Shown here: piece after piece, positions 8,330-19,064 of the stretch
Layout: the number at the start of each line of letters is the position of its first letter
Numbering within the stretch: position 1 is the first letter of the stretch
Origin: Nocardia brasiliensis
Lineage (GTDB): Bacteria > Actinomycetota > Actinomycetes > Mycobacteriales > Mycobacteriaceae
Reading direction: 5' to 3'
Length of the DNA: 64,000 nucleotides
Assembly (NCBI RefSeq): GCF_011801125.1
Contig: NZ_CP046171.1
Location: forward strand, 558,001-622,000
Notes under the pieces: generated by a model
Told to the model about the DNA's origin: nothing
Databases searched by the model: none
What the model saw: the letters and a program-made list of their open reading frames with translations, nothing else
Made by a program: the position numbers and the translations under genes

Positions 8330-9148
8330 TCAGTCCGCGGTAGCGACCGGCACTCGTACCGGAGTATCAGCGCGCGTGGCGAATTCGGTGAGCGCGGCGA
8401 AGCCGAGGGCGAGGCAGGCCCACAGCGTTGCCGTCTCGGCGAGCGAGGCCACCCGGAACTGCCACAGCAGACTGGCCGGGAAGTCCGCCTTGACCTCGTT
8501 GATACCGGGCAACAGCACGTAGCCGATCGCGGTGATCAGGACGAATACCGCGAGGCCGCCGATCAGCCGCAGCGTGCCAGGTTGCGCGCGCAGCAGCTTG
8601 TAGACGTAGACCGCCGTGCCGACGGCGACGAAGCCGAGCACCACCGCGGCCACCCACAGTAGGGTGCGCTCGTTGATCGTGTCCGGATCACCTACCGCGG
8701 GCGGATTCGCCGGATATTTGAAGAACGGCACCGCCACGATCGCGGCCCAGCCGCCGAGCCCGAGACCGAGCGCGAGCCGCGGCCCGCTGAGCGTGCTGTA
8801 GCGCCGCGCGACGTGCGCGACCGCGGCGAAGATCGCGCCGAGTGCCAGCCCGGCCAGACCGAGTGCCAGGAACTGGCCGGCCTTCTGCCCGGTGCGGCTG
8901 ACCAGGGGGTCTTCCTCGTCGCCGTGCGAATGTCCGCCCGAGGCCGCCGGTTCGGCGCCGTGTGAGTGCTCGGCGGGTGCCGCGGCGGCCTCCTCGATGG
9001 CGATGGCCGCGTCGACCTTCGGCTCACCGACGAAATAGCCGACGGTGGCGGCCAGCAGCCCGGCGATGAGCCCGGCCAGCAGGCCGCGCAGCAGCAGGGT
9101 TTTCAGTGAACCGGTCAGCGGAACAGCGGTGGCCGCGTTCAGTGGCAC
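8330..9148 (-). CDS. cbtA: Cobalt transporter subunit CbtA
   Basis: 272 residues. An N-terminal membrane helix is followed by a periplasmic loop with two histidine-rich motifs, EHSHGAEP and GHSHGDEED, and then about five more membrane helices including GYVLLPGINEVKADFPASLLW. This is the CbtA pattern: a predicted cobalt permease that works with CbtB for cobalamin supply. The GTG start at 9148 overlaps the cbtB stop region by 10 nt. The pair is downstream of a cobalamin riboswitch, which supports the assignment independently. Confidence 0.93.
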   Translation of the reverse strand: MPLNAATAVPLTGSLKTLLLRGLLAGLIAGLLAATVGYFVGEPKVDAAIAIEEAAAAPAEHSHGAEPAASGGHSHGDEEDPLVSRTGQKAGQFLALGLAGLALGAIFAAVAHVARRYSTLSGPRLALGLGLGGWAAIVAVPFFKYPANPPAVGDPDTINERTLLWVAAVVLGFVAVGTAVYVYKLLRAQPGTLRLIGGLAVFVLITAIGYVLLPGINEVKADFPASLLWQFRVASLAETATLWACLALGFAALTEFATRADTPVRVPVATAD

Positions 9149-9333
9149 GGAAGCCCCAGCAGGTGGCGTCCATCGTGCATCAACTCATGCAGGAACATCC
9201 CGCTGCGCGAGATGACGCCCTGATCGAAACCGACCAGGTACAGCGTGAGCAGTGCGAGAAGAACGACACCTACCGTGACGAGCACGGTGGCCAGTGAATC
9301 GGTTGCCCGGCTCGGCGAATGCGCGATAGCCAT
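9139..9333 (-). CDS. cbtB: Cobalt transporter subunit CbtB
   Basis: 64 residues: one membrane helix (about 17-38) and a C-terminal metal-binding tail FLHELMHDGRHLLGLPCH, the hallmark of CbtB. The start at 9333 is set by a strong AAGGAGG 7 nt upstream; longer open frames in the same register read into the riboswitch. It overlaps cbtA and is the first gene after the cobalamin riboswitch. Confidence 0.93.
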   Translation of the reverse strand: MAIAHSPSRATDSLATVLVTVGVVLLALLTLYLVGFDQGVISRSGMFLHELMHDGRHLLGLPCH

Positions 9334-9399
9334 GCGAGTCCTCCTTCGGGATGCGCCGGATCGGACATCGTCCGCCTGCGCTTTCCGCGTCCCGTCGAG

Positions 9400-9535
9400 T
9401 GGTCGGCGCGACGGTGCCGGTGTCTGGCTTTCCGGCACCCGATGACCCGGTGCGTGGAACACAGTGGCGCGACCGCTCCGGAATCACACCGGAATTACCG
9501 CAACACCCTCGCGTTTTGTCCTTCGAACTGTGACA
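9400..9535 (-). promoter_or_regulatory. Cobalamin (B12) riboswitch
   Basis: On the minus strand, 67-200 nt before cbtB, the core reads GCGAGGGTGTTGCGG, then CCGGTGTGATTCCGG, then GCGGTCGCGCCACTGTG, and finally AGCCAGACACCGGCACC. These match the conserved cobalamin riboswitch blocks GGTGnnAnTCC, GCCACTGT and AGYCAGGANACC. The boundaries are approximate. It would switch off cobalt uptake when adenosylcobalamin is plentiful. Confidence 0.88.
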
Positions 9536-9619
9536 CCCGCGCACTACCGCCGTCAACACGACCGGCGCCGACCGCGCCCCGGCCTCGGGCGAGTCGTCAG
9601 GAGGTGAGCCGGGCTCGGC

Positions 9620-9934
9620 TCAGTCGGCGGGCTTGCCCGCGACGTCGAGCACCACCTCGAATTCCAGCAGCGACGCACCGGTGGAGACCGGCTTCTGCCG
9701 CTCGCCCGCGTGCGCCGCGCGGGCGGGGCCGTCCCGCCAGGCCGCGAACGACTCTTCCGAATCCCACTGGGTGACAACAAAATACCGGTTCTCGCCGGCG
9801 ACCGGCCGGAGCAGCTGGAAGCCGAGGAAGCCGGGTGAGCCCTCGACCGCGTGCGCGCGGTGGGCGAACCGCTTCTCCAGCTCCGGGCCCGCGCCCTCGG
9901 GAATCTCGATCGCGTTGATCTTCACAACAGCCAT
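9620..9934 (-). CDS. mhuD: Mycobilin-type heme-degrading monooxygenase MhuD
   Basis: 104 residues, the length of M. tuberculosis MhuD (Rv3592). The family catalytic residues all fall at matching positions: Asn7, Trp66 and His75. The segments KINAIEIPEGAGPELEKRFA and SPGFLGFQLLRPVAGENRYF closely follow the mycobacterial protein as I know it. MhuD opens heme to mycobilin and releases iron without carbon monoxide, in the cytosol. It is divergent from the alpha/beta hydrolase, the same arrangement as Rv3592 and Rv3591c. Start: ATG at 9934. Confidence 0.93.
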   Translation of the reverse strand: MAVVKINAIEIPEGAGPELEKRFAHRAHAVEGSPGFLGFQLLRPVAGENRYFVVTQWDSEESFAAWRDGPARAAHAGERQKPVSTGASLLEFEVVLDVAGKPAD

Positions 9935-10007
9935 GGCCTCGACAATACGACCCGCGCGCGGCCGCCGGGGACGAGCGGGTGCGCGGCCGCACGGCAGAAT
10001 CGGGATC

Positions 10008-10763
10008 GTGTTGCACGACGAAGGTGGCGCCGGCGTCCCGATCCTGCTCTTGCACGGCTTGATGGGCAGTGCCCGGACCTGGCGCGACCAGCTGGACTGG
10101 TTGCGCGGCCACGGCCACGTGTACACCTTCGACGCCGCCGGGCACGGCAGGCCTGCCCCGCGCGAGCTGACCACCGAGGCCTTCGTCGCCGATCTGGCCG
10201 CGGCGACCGCGCCGATCACCGAACCGATGGTGGTGATCGGCCATTCGATGGGGGCACTGCACGGCTGGGTGTTCGCCGCGACCCACCCGGAGCGGGTGCG
10301 CGCGCTGGTGGTCGAGGACATCGCACCGGACTTCACCGGCCGCACCGCCGCGAACTGGGCCGCGATGATCGAGGCCTGGCCGCAACCGTTCCCGGACGAG
10401 GCGGCGGTGCTCGAGTTCTTCGGACCGGTGGCCGGGCAATACTTCCTGAACTCCTTCGACCACGGGCCGGACGGGTACCGGCTGCACGGTTCGGTGGCCA
10501 CCTTCCGCGATATCTCGCAGGAGTGGGGCGGCCGCGACTTCTGGGCGCAGTGGCACGCGCTGCGGGTGCCCGCACTGCTGCTGGAGGGCGAGCACACCAT
10601 CACCCCGCCGGGTCAGATGGCGCGGATGGCCGCAGCGCATCCCGACGCGCGGCACGTAGTCGTCGCGGGCGCAGCGCATCTCGTGCACGACGAGCAACCG
10701 GCGGTGTATCGCGCCGAGGTCGAGGGCTTCCTGTGCCGCGTGCTCGCGCGGCGGCCTGCCTGA
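10008..10763 (+). CDS. Alpha/beta hydrolase
   Basis: 251 residues. The oxyanion region is LLLHGLMGSARTW, the nucleophile elbow GHSMGA (Ser), the acid is probably in LLLEGEHTI, and the catalytic His is in VVAGAAHLVHDEQP. There is no signal peptide. The GTG at 10008 is chosen because the upstream codons of the same frame overlap mhuD antisense and are arginine-rich. It corresponds in position to Rv3591c. Substrate unknown. Confidence 0.88.
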   Translation: MLHDEGGAGVPILLLHGLMGSARTWRDQLDWLRGHGHVYTFDAAGHGRPAPRELTTEAFVADLAAATAPITEPMVVIGHSMGALHGWVFAATHPERVRALVVEDIAPDFTGRTAANWAAMIEAWPQPFPDEAAVLEFFGPVAGQYFLNSFDHGPDGYRLHGSVATFRDISQEWGGRDFWAQWHALRVPALLLEGEHTITPPGQMARMAAAHPDARHVVVAGAAHLVHDEQPAVYRAEVEGFLCRVLARRPA

Positions 10764-10784
10764 CCCGCCGCCGGATTCGGCGGG
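10764..10784. terminator. Hairpin between convergent hydrolase and mutY
   Basis: CCCGCCG and CGGCGGG pair around a 7-nt loop directly after the hydrolase stop. Short and without a T-run, so only moderately convincing. Confidence 0.5.
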
Positions 10785-10797
10785 TGCGGACGAAAGC

Positions 10798-11688
10798 TCA
10801 GGCGCCGCCCTCGCCCGCCAGTGCGAACAGGCCGTCCGCGGTCTGCTCGACGAGACCGTCGACGAGCAGCGAGTCCAGGGCGCGGGCGCGCTGGCCCGGG
10901 TCGCGCGGCCAGGCCAGGTCGAGCCGGACCTGCTCGACCGGTCCGGTGGCGTCGCGCAGCACGTCGAGCAGGCGGCCGCGGGCCTGGCGATCGGTGCCCT
11001 CGTATTTCTGCGTGCGGCGGACCACCTCGGAGACCGGGCGGCCCGCGCGCACCCAGGCGCAACTCGGCAGCGGGCAACCGGCGCAGTCCGGGGTGCGGGC
11101 GGTGCACACCGTCGCTCCGAGTTCCATCAGCGCCGCCGAGAAGACCGCGGCCCGGTCGACCTCTCGCGGCAGCAGGGCCTCGGTCTCGGGCAGATCGCGC
11201 GAGGACGGGTTACCCGCCTCCGCGCGACCGTGCACGGCCCGCGCGACCACCCGCCGGACATTGGTGTCCACCACCGGAACTCGTTGCCCGTAGGCGAAAC
11301 ACGCCACCGCCCGCGCGGTGTAGGCGCCGATGCCGGGCAGGCCGAGCAGCACCTCGACGTCGGCGGGCACCACGTCACCGTGTTCGGCGGCGAGCACCCT
11401 GGCGCACTCGTGCAGCCGCAGCGCGCGCCGGGGATAGCCGAGCTTGCCCCACGCGCGCAGCACCTCGGCCTGGGTGCAGGCGGCCATCGCCGAGGGGACC
11501 GGCCAGCGCGCCACCCACTCCCGCCAGATCGGCTCGACCCGCACCACCGGGGTCTGCTGCAGCATGATCTCGCTCATCAGGATCTGCCAGGCCGTGACGC
11601 CCGCCCGGCGCCACGGCAGGTCCCGGGCGGTCTCCCGGTACCAATCCAGCAACACGTCCGCATCGATGCTGTTCGAGGCTTTCCTCAC
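10798..11688 (-). CDS. mutY: A/G-specific adenine DNA glycosylase MutY
   Basis: 296 residues. Catalytic Glu40 lies in LMSEIMLQQTPV, the helix-hairpin-helix is LLGLPGIGAYTARAV, and catalytic Asp141 is in VVDTNVRRV. The iron-sulfur ligands are Cys195, 202, 205 and 210; the last spacing is one residue shorter than the usual C-X5-C. The C-terminal 70 residues form a small winged region. MutY removes adenine opposite 8-oxoguanine. It is divergent from canB, the same gene pair as Rv3589 and Rv3588c. The frame starts at the ATG at 11688. Confidence 0.94.
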   Translation of the reverse strand: MRKASNSIDADVLLDWYRETARDLPWRRAGVTAWQILMSEIMLQQTPVVRVEPIWREWVARWPVPSAMAACTQAEVLRAWGKLGYPRRALRLHECARVLAAEHGDVVPADVEVLLGLPGIGAYTARAVACFAYGQRVPVVDTNVRRVVARAVHGRAEAGNPSSRDLPETEALLPREVDRAAVFSAALMELGATVCTARTPDCAGCPLPSCAWVRAGRPVSEVVRRTQKYEGTDRQARGRLLDVLRDATGPVEQVRLDLAWPRDPGQRARALDSLLVDGLVEQTADGLFALAGEGGA

Positions 11689-11778
11689 GGTTCCCGTCTA
11701 ACTGTCGCTGGCCGGTATTAGCCGACCTGTAACCAAACGAACTCGCTGGTAACACAAGCGTTGTGCACAATGGTCGGT

Positions 11779-12402
11779 ATGCCTGGTTCAAATCCGATCA
11801 GTGCCTGGAAGTCATTGCGAGAAGGCAACGATCGCTTCGTCTCCGGTTCGCTGCTGCATCCTAGTCAGGGGGCGGTGGATCGAGCCAAGCTCGTCAACGG
11901 CCAGCACCCCTCGGCGATCCTGTTCGGCTGCGGTGACTCCAGGGTCGCCGCCGAGCTGATCTTCGACCAGGGACTCGGCGACATGTTCGTGGTGCGTACC
12001 GCGGGCCACGTGGTCGACAGCTCCGTGCTCGGCTCGATCGAGTACGGCGTCCAGGTCTTGGACGTGCCGCTGATCGTGGTCCTCGGGCACGACAGCTGCG
12101 GCGCGGTGAAGGCCACCATCGATGCGCTCGACGGCGGCGAGGTGCCCGGCGGGTTCATCCGCAGCGTGGTCGAGCGGGTCACGCCGTCGATTCTGATCGG
12201 CCGCCGCGAAGGCCTGTCCACCGTCGACGAGATGGAGGCCAGGCACGTGGTCGAGACCAGCAGGCTGCTCATGCAGCGGTCGATGATCATCTCGCAGCGG
12301 GTCGCCACCGGCGAACTCGCGATCGCCTGTGTCACATACAAACTCGCCGACGGCAAGGTGAAGCTGCAGCGGGTGGTCGGCAACATCGGGGAACTCGCCT
12401 AG
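11779..12402 (+). CDS. canB: Beta-class carbonic anhydrase
   Basis: 207 residues, matching M. tuberculosis CanB (Rv3588c) in length. Zinc ligands Cys51, His104 and Cys107 and the Asp53/Arg55 dyad (FGCGDSR, VLGHDSCGAV) fall at the known positions when the start is placed at 11779, which decides between three nearby start codons (11761 TTG, 11770 ATG, 11779 ATG). It interconverts carbon dioxide and bicarbonate in the cytosol. It is divergent from mutY and followed by the conserved membrane protein. Confidence 0.94.
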   Translation: MPGSNPISAWKSLREGNDRFVSGSLLHPSQGAVDRAKLVNGQHPSAILFGCGDSRVAAELIFDQGLGDMFVVRTAGHVVDSSVLGSIEYGVQVLDVPLIVVLGHDSCGAVKATIDALDGGEVPGGFIRSVVERVTPSILIGRREGLSTVDEMEARHVVETSRLLMQRSMIISQRVATGELAIACVTYKLADGKVKLQRVVGNIGELA

Positions 12403-12532
12403 CGGAAGCGGTCGGGCGGAGCCACGTCGCCGCAGCGTGCGGGCCACAACGCACCCGGAACCAGGACGGGGTCCGGGCCGACACGCCGTGGCCCTGAGTC
12501 GTTGCGCCCGACCGTGCCCTTACCGTTGAGGC

Positions 12533-13213
12533 GTGCTGGAACCGAATGGACCGCTGCCACCGGAGATCTACTGGCGTCGTCGCGCGTTGGCGATCGGCGC
12601 CTTGGTCGTGGCGTTGGCGCTGGTGATCTGGCTGGTGCTGACCGTATCGCGCGGCGGCGACTCGCCGGGTGACACCAAGCCCGCCGCAGCGGGGTCGTCC
12701 ACCTCGACACCGAGCAAGTCCGCCGATGCCTCGTCGAAGCCGTCCGGCAGCGCCGAATCCAGCGCGCCGCCGCCCTCGGCCAGTGCGGCGCCCGCGTCGA
12801 ACGAGCCGGCCTCGGGTCAGTGTCCCGATCAGTCGCTGGCGATCAAGATCAGCGTGGATCAGCCGACGTATCGGGTCGGCGAGCAGCCGAACTTCCGGAT
12901 GGTCATCACCAACATCTCCAGCGCGCAGTGCCAGCGGGACATGAACTCGGCGCAGATCCAGGCCTCGGTGCTGTCGTTGGACGGCCAGCGCCGGTTCTGG
13001 ACGAGTTCGGATTGCTCCCCGGTCGACGAGTCGAACGCGCGCACGCTCAAGCCCGGCGAGCAGGCGCTGTTCACGGTGCGCTGGTCCGGCACGACCTCGC
13101 AGCAGGGCTGCGTCGGCGAGCGGGTGCCGGTGCCCGCGGGCGCCTATCAGGTGGTGGCTCAGTTCGGCTCGCTGCACAGCTCCCCGGAGCCGTTCAATCT
13201 GACGCCCGCCTAG
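12533..13213 (+). CDS. Conserved single-pass membrane protein (Rv3587c-like position)
   Basis: 226 residues: a short cytosolic N-terminus ending in YWRRRALAIG, one membrane helix (about 20-40), a Ser/Pro/Ala-rich linker (45-95), and an extracytoplasmic beta-type domain with four cysteines (GQCPDQ, AQCQRD, SDCSPV, QQGCVG) that could form two disulfides. It follows canB as Rv3587c follows Rv3588c. GTG start at 12533. Function unknown; the domain resembles the cysteine-paired beta folds of exported mycobacterial proteins. Its 3' end is only 37 bp from radA, leaving no room for disA. Confidence 0.85.
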   Translation: MLEPNGPLPPEIYWRRRALAIGALVVALALVIWLVLTVSRGGDSPGDTKPAAAGSSTSTPSKSADASSKPSGSAESSAPPPSASAAPASNEPASGQCPDQSLAIKISVDQPTYRVGEQPNFRMVITNISSAQCQRDMNSAQIQASVLSLDGQRRFWTSSDCSPVDESNARTLKPGEQALFTVRWSGTTSQQGCVGERVPVPAGAYQVVAQFGSLHSSPEPFNLTPA

Positions 13214-13250
13214 ACGCCGCAGGCCCGCCTGGTGCCGCGTCCAGGAGGCA

Positions 13251-14663
13251 CTAGAAATCTGGCGCGGTCTCCTTGGTCTCCGGCTTCTCCCGCTTCTTTC
13301 GGGTGCCGGTGATCCGAATGGCCGCGCGCACGTCGGCCACCTCGTGGATCTTCATGCCGCCCCGCTTCAGTGGCGCGTAGCCGGGCGGCACCAGCGCGGT
13401 GGTGAAGCCGAGGCGCTCGGCCTCGGCCAGCCTGCGCTCCAAACCGGTCACCTTGCGCACCTCACCGGCCAGCCCGACCTCGCCAAGGATCACCCAGCCC
13501 GCCGGAATCGCCACCTCGGAGTTGGCGCTCGCGATGGCCAGCGCGATGGCCAGGTCGGCGGCCGGTTCCAGCAGTCGCATGCCACCGACGGTGGCCGCGT
13601 AGACATCGGACTTGCCGATGAACACCTTGCCCCGGCTCTGCAGCACGGCGAGCACCATGGCGACCCGGTTGTAATCGAGGCCGCTCACCGCGCGCCGCGG
13701 GTTCGGAATCTCGGTCTCCACGGTCAGGCCCTGCACCTCGGCGACCAGCGGCCGTTTGCCGTCCATCGCCACGGTCACCGCGGTGCCGGGCACCGAGTCG
13801 GTGCGATGGTGCAGGAACAGCCCGGACGGGTCGTCCACGCAGGCGATGCCGTCCTCGTGCAGCTCGAAGCAGCCGACCTCGTCCGCGCTGCCGAAGCGGT
13901 TCTTGATGCCGCGCACCATGCGCAGCGTCGAGTTCTTGTCGCCCTCGAACTGCAACACCACGTCGACCAGGTGTTCCAGCGTGCGCGGGCCCGCGACGTT
14001 GCCGTCCTTGGTGACGTGCCCGACCAGCAGCACCGCGATGCCGCTGGCCTTGGCCAGCGAGGTCAGTGCCGCGGTGACCGCGCGGACCTGGGTGACGCCG
14101 CCGATCACGCCGTCCACCTCCGGCGCGAGCATGGTCTGCACCGAGTCGACCACGAGCAGGGTGGGCCGCACCTGTTCCACGTGGCCGAGCAGCACCGACA
14201 GATCGGATTCCGCCGCGAGATAGACCCGTTCGTGCACCGCGCCGGTGCGGTCGGCGCGCAGCCGCACCTGCCCCGCCGACTCCTCCGCGGTGACATACAG
14301 CGAGCGCGCGTCGTGCTTGCGCGCCCAGCGGTGCGCGACCTCGAGCAGCAGCGTCGACTTGCCGACCCCCGGTTCACCGGACAGCAGCACCACAGAGCCG
14401 GGCACCACGCCCGAGCCGAGTACCCGGTCGAGCTCGCTCACGCCGGTCGGGAGGGCCTTGGTGACCTGTGAATCGATGCTGGAGATGGGCGCGGCGGCGG
14501 TACTCGGCAGCATCGCCCGGCGGGCGGGTGCGCCGGGGCCCGTCGCGGCGACGGCCACCTCGTCGACGGTGCCCCACGCGCCGCAGTCGGGGCATTTGCC
14601 CACCCACTTGGCGACCTCGTGGGAACAGGCGGAGCACCGGAACAGCGACTTGGTCTTGGCCAC
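13251..14663 (-). CDS. radA: DNA repair protein RadA
   Basis: 470 residues. An N-terminal C4 zinc finger (Cys10, 13, 24, 27) is followed by a RecA-like ATPase with Walker [10 protein letters not shown] at 96-104, the RadA-specific KNRFGS motif near residue 250, and a C-terminal Lon-like domain ending in a lysine-rich tail. RadA promotes branch migration during recombination. The GTG start at 14663 is supported by TAAGGT 6 nt upstream, an arrangement for leaderless transcription. In Bacillus and Mycobacterium radA is adjacent to disA; here it is not. Confidence 0.95.
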   Translation of the reverse strand: MAKTKSLFRCSACSHEVAKWVGKCPDCGAWGTVDEVAVAATGPGAPARRAMLPSTAAAPISSIDSQVTKALPTGVSELDRVLGSGVVPGSVVLLSGEPGVGKSTLLLEVAHRWARKHDARSLYVTAEESAGQVRLRADRTGAVHERVYLAAESDLSVLLGHVEQVRPTLLVVDSVQTMLAPEVDGVIGGVTQVRAVTAALTSLAKASGIAVLLVGHVTKDGNVAGPRTLEHLVDVVLQFEGDKNSTLRMVRGIKNRFGSADEVGCFELHEDGIACVDDPSGLFLHHRTDSVPGTAVTVAMDGKRPLVAEVQGLTVETEIPNPRRAVSGLDYNRVAMVLAVLQSRGKVFIGKSDVYAATVGGMRLLEPAADLAIALAIASANSEVAIPAGWVILGEVGLAGEVRKVTGLERRLAEAERLGFTTALVPPGYAPLKRGGMKIHEVADVRAAIRITGTRKKREKPETKETAPDF

Positions 14664-14669
14664 ATGCGC

Positions 14670-14675
14670 ACCTTA
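14670..14675 (-). promoter_or_regulatory. -10 element for leaderless radA
   Basis: TAAGGT on the minus strand ends 6 nt before the radA GTG; no ribosome site lies between, so transcription likely starts at the start codon. Confidence 0.5.
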
Positions 14676-14746
14676 CGGATCGTCTCCGACAACGGCGGCA
14701 GCCCACGCGCCGCGCCGGGCCTCCGGCCCGCTCGGCGAAATGCGAA

Positions 14747-14776
14747 CGGCTGCCGCACCGTTGGGTGCGACAGCCG
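14747..14776. terminator. Hairpin downstream of lpqE
   Basis: CGGCTG-c-CGCACC pairs with GGTGCG-a-CAGCCG around GTTG, with one mismatch, 27 bp after the lpqE stop. Confidence 0.6.
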
Positions 14777-14802
14777 TGTCGTCATGGGGTCTGGACGGCT
14801 TT

Positions 14803-15534
14803 CTAGTGCCCGCCGCCCTTGTGCTCGGCCTCGGCCGGGCCGGACTTGTCCGACTCGTGCCGCTCGGTCACGGTGCCCGCGTCCACTGGCACCTGCACTT
14901 GCACGGTGCCGTTCTGCTTGAAGTTGAACGTGACGGTGTAGGTCAGGCCCGGGCCGATGTCCTTGGTCAGGCCGGTGATCTCGAGCAGGATCGGCTCGGC
15001 CGCGGGATCGGCGGTGGCGGGCTCGCCCGCACCGTGCGTGTCCGCCGGGGTGCTCGGCGCGGCCGAGGTGGTCGGCTTGTCCGTGGCGGGCGTCGCGTGC
15101 GCGTCGCCGGCCGGTGCGTCGTGCGCGGTCGGCGCGGCGGCGGCGACCACGGTCTGCTGCGGCGCGAGCTTGACTGTGGACTGCCCCGCGGCGGGGGTGA
15201 TCTTCACCGTGCCCAGGTCGGTGCTGATGCTGGTCAGCTCGTCGGGCACGGACGGGCTGTTGTTGACGATGGACAGCGCGATGACTGCCTTGCCGCCCTT
15301 GGCGTTGGTGTATTCGGAGCCGTGCGCGGGGAACACGATGTGCACGTTGCGCAGCGCGATCTTGCCGATGTCCGCGTGGTTGCCGTTGATCGCGGCCACC
15401 TGGTCCGCGGTCTGTGAGATCTGACCCGCGCTACATCCGGTCAGCGCGATGGCCGCACCGGCGGCGAGTGCGGCAACCGGCACCATGCGACGGCGCACCT
15501 TTTGCAAGGCGGTCACAGCTTTCAGGGCAGTCAC
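14803..15534 (-). CDS. lpqE: LpqE-like exported lipoprotein
   Basis: 243 residues. A signal peptide ends in the lipobox ALTGC with Cys34 as the lipidation site. The mature part has a beta-rich domain (VHIVFPAHGS, KAVIALSIVNNS, LTYTVTFNFKQNG) interrupted by an Ala/Thr/Pro/His-rich linker around residues 130-180. The start at GTG 15534 is favoured because GGAGGG lies 7 nt upstream; the frame extends 10 codons further without a ribosome site. The position next to carD matches Rv3584. Function unknown. Confidence 0.87.
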   Translation of the reverse strand: MTALKAVTALQKVRRRMVPVAALAAGAAIALTGCSAGQISQTADQVAAINGNHADIGKIALRNVHIVFPAHGSEYTNAKGGKAVIALSIVNNSPSVPDELTSISTDLGTVKITPAAGQSTVKLAPQQTVVAAAAPTAHDAPAGDAHATPATDKPTTSAAPSTPADTHGAGEPATADPAAEPILLEITGLTKDIGPGLTYTVTFNFKQNGTVQVQVPVDAGTVTERHESDKSGPAEAEHKGGGH

Positions 15535-15746
15535 GGGTTGTCCCTCCATGTCGACCGGGCTCACTCCGCTAGGGAGAGTAATAACTAGGGAGCGTAGTAG
15601 TTCGTCCGGCGGACCGGGACCCGGGGCTCACGACTCGCGGGCCGTAGGTAACAACTCGGTCGAGTGCCGACCGGTTGCGGACGTGCTGCCAGCGACGTTC
15701 GCGGGAGGGTGCGGGCACAATGCGGGGAGTTAACCCGTTCTGGCAC

Positions 15747-15777
15747 AACATAATGCACACCGACCCGGTCTTGTCAA
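15747..15777 (-). promoter_or_regulatory. Candidate lpqE promoter
   Basis: On the minus strand a perfect -35 TTGACA (15777-15772) is followed after 17-19 nt by TTATGT/TATGTT. No other candidate this good is seen in the region. Confidence 0.45.
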
Positions 15778-15843
15778 GCCCCGAGGTTGCCTCGTTGTGG
15801 CCCTGACCTGCACGGTTGATCGCGCCGTTATCGAGTCGCATGT

Positions 15844-16365
<522 letters not shown>

Positions 16366-16367
16366 CC

Positions 16368-17093
16368 GTGAACACATTCGACAACGGTGCTCGTCGGACC
16401 GACGGGACCGTCGTTGCTCTGGTGCCTGCCGCCGGTCGCGGCGTTCGTCTGGGTGAAGCCACGCCCAAGGCGTTCGTCCCGGTCGGCGGCAGCCCCATGG
16501 TCCGGCTGGCTGTCGAAGGCCTGCTGGCCTCCGGCGCGGTCGATCGGATCATCGTCATGGTTCCCGCCGAATTCGTCGAGAGCGCCGTTGCCCTGCTGCC
16601 GCCCTCGGATTCGGTACACGTGGTCGTCGGCGGCGCCGAACGCATCGACTCGGTGCGGGCAGGCCTCGCCGCCGCACCCGAGGCCGCCTACTACCTCGTG
16701 CACGACGCCGCCCGCGCGCTCACCCCGCCCGAGCTGATCGCCCGGGTCGCTGCCGAGTTGCGCGCCGGGCATCCAGCCGTCGTTCCCGCCGTGCCGGTCG
16801 CCGACACGATCAAGTCGGTGGACGCCGCGGGCGTGGTCACCGGAACACCCGATCGCGCGCGATTGCGCGCCATCCAGACTCCACAGGGTTTCGCGGCCGA
16901 GCTGTTGCGCTCGGCCTATCTGTCCGAGGACGCGCGGGCCACCGACGACGCCGGGCTGGTCGAGCTGCTCGGTACCGAGGTGCGCACCATCCCCGGCGAC
17001 CCGCTGGCCTTCAAGATCACCACGCCGCTGGACCTCGTGCTCGCGCACGCCGTGCTGGACGGGGCGCCGCTGCGCGGGGCGGTCGCGCGGTGA
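16368..17093 (+). CDS. ispD: 2-C-methyl-D-erythritol 4-phosphate cytidylyltransferase
   Basis: 241 residues. The nucleotide-binding loop is [20 protein letters not shown], followed by family motifs [15 protein letters not shown] and [14 protein letters not shown], and the C-terminal [15 protein letters not shown]. It transfers CMP to MEP in the non-mevalonate isoprenoid pathway. GTG start. Co-transcribed with carD (2-bp gap) and ispF (4-bp overlap), the Rv3583c-Rv3581c order. Confidence 0.96.
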   Translation: MNTFDNGARRTDGTVVALVPAAGRGVRLGEATPKAFVPVGGSPMVRLAVEGLLASGAVDRIIVMVPAEFVESAVALLPPSDSVHVVVGGAERIDSVRAGLAAAPEAAYYLVHDAARALTPPELIARVAAELRAGHPAVVPAVPVADTIKSVDAAGVVTGTPDRARLRAIQTPQGFAAELLRSAYLSEDARATDDAGLVELLGTEVRTIPGDPLAFKITTPLDLVLAHAVLDGAPLRGAVAR

Positions 17094-17569
17094 CCGCGGG
17101 CATGCGGGTCGGCATCGGCAGCGACGTGCACCCCATCGAGCCGGGCCGCCCCTGCTGGATGGCGGGCCTGCACTTCGAGGGTGACGACGGTTGCGCGGGA
17201 CACTCCGACGGCGATGTCGCCGCGCACGCACTGTGTGACGCGCTGCTGTCCGCGGCCGGGCTCGGCGATGTCGGCGCGGTCTTCGGCACCGGCCGCCCGG
17301 AATGGGCGGGCGTCTCCGGCGCGGCCATGCTGAAGGAAGTGCGCAGGCTGCTCGACGAGGCCGGCTACGCGATCGTCAATGCGGCGGTGCAGGTGATCGG
17401 CAATCGGCCCAAGATCGGTCCGCGCCGTGCCGAGGCGCAACAGGTGCTCGGCGAATTGCTCGGTGCGCCGGTCTCGGTCTCCGGTACCACCACCGACGGA
17501 CTCGGCCTCACCGGCCGCGACGAGGGCGTTGCCGCGATAGCTACCGCCCTGCTACAAGCCTGTCGCTGA
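17090..17569 (+). CDS. ispF: 2-C-methyl-D-erythritol 2,4-cyclodiphosphate synthase
   Basis: 159 residues. Metal ligands lie in [10 protein letters not shown] and [36 protein letters not shown] is the C-terminal nucleotide-contact motif. The enzyme, normally a trimer, closes CDP-ME-2-phosphate to the cyclodiphosphate. The GTG at 17090 overlaps the ispD stop; the ATG at 17102 is the alternative. The coupling ensures balanced production with IspD. Confidence 0.96.
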   Translation: MTAGMRVGIGSDVHPIEPGRPCWMAGLHFEGDDGCAGHSDGDVAAHALCDALLSAAGLGDVGAVFGTGRPEWAGVSGAAMLKEVRRLLDEAGYAIVNAAVQVIGNRPKIGPRRAEAQQVLGELLGAPVSVSGTTTDGLGLTGRDEGVAAIATALLQACR

Positions 17570-17619
17570 CCCCGCCCCGGCGGATCTGAGCCGGGTCCGT
17601 GTACAGGCTTATCTACAGC

Positions 17620-17625
17620 TAGGAT
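17620..17625 (+). promoter_or_regulatory. -10 element before cysS
   Basis: TAGGAT ends 8 nt before the cysS GTG, without a ribosome site in between, suggesting a leaderless or near-leaderless transcript. Confidence 0.45.
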
Positions 17626-17633
17626 CGAACGCC

Positions 17634-19063
<1,430 letters not shown>

Positions 19064-19064
<1 letters not shown>

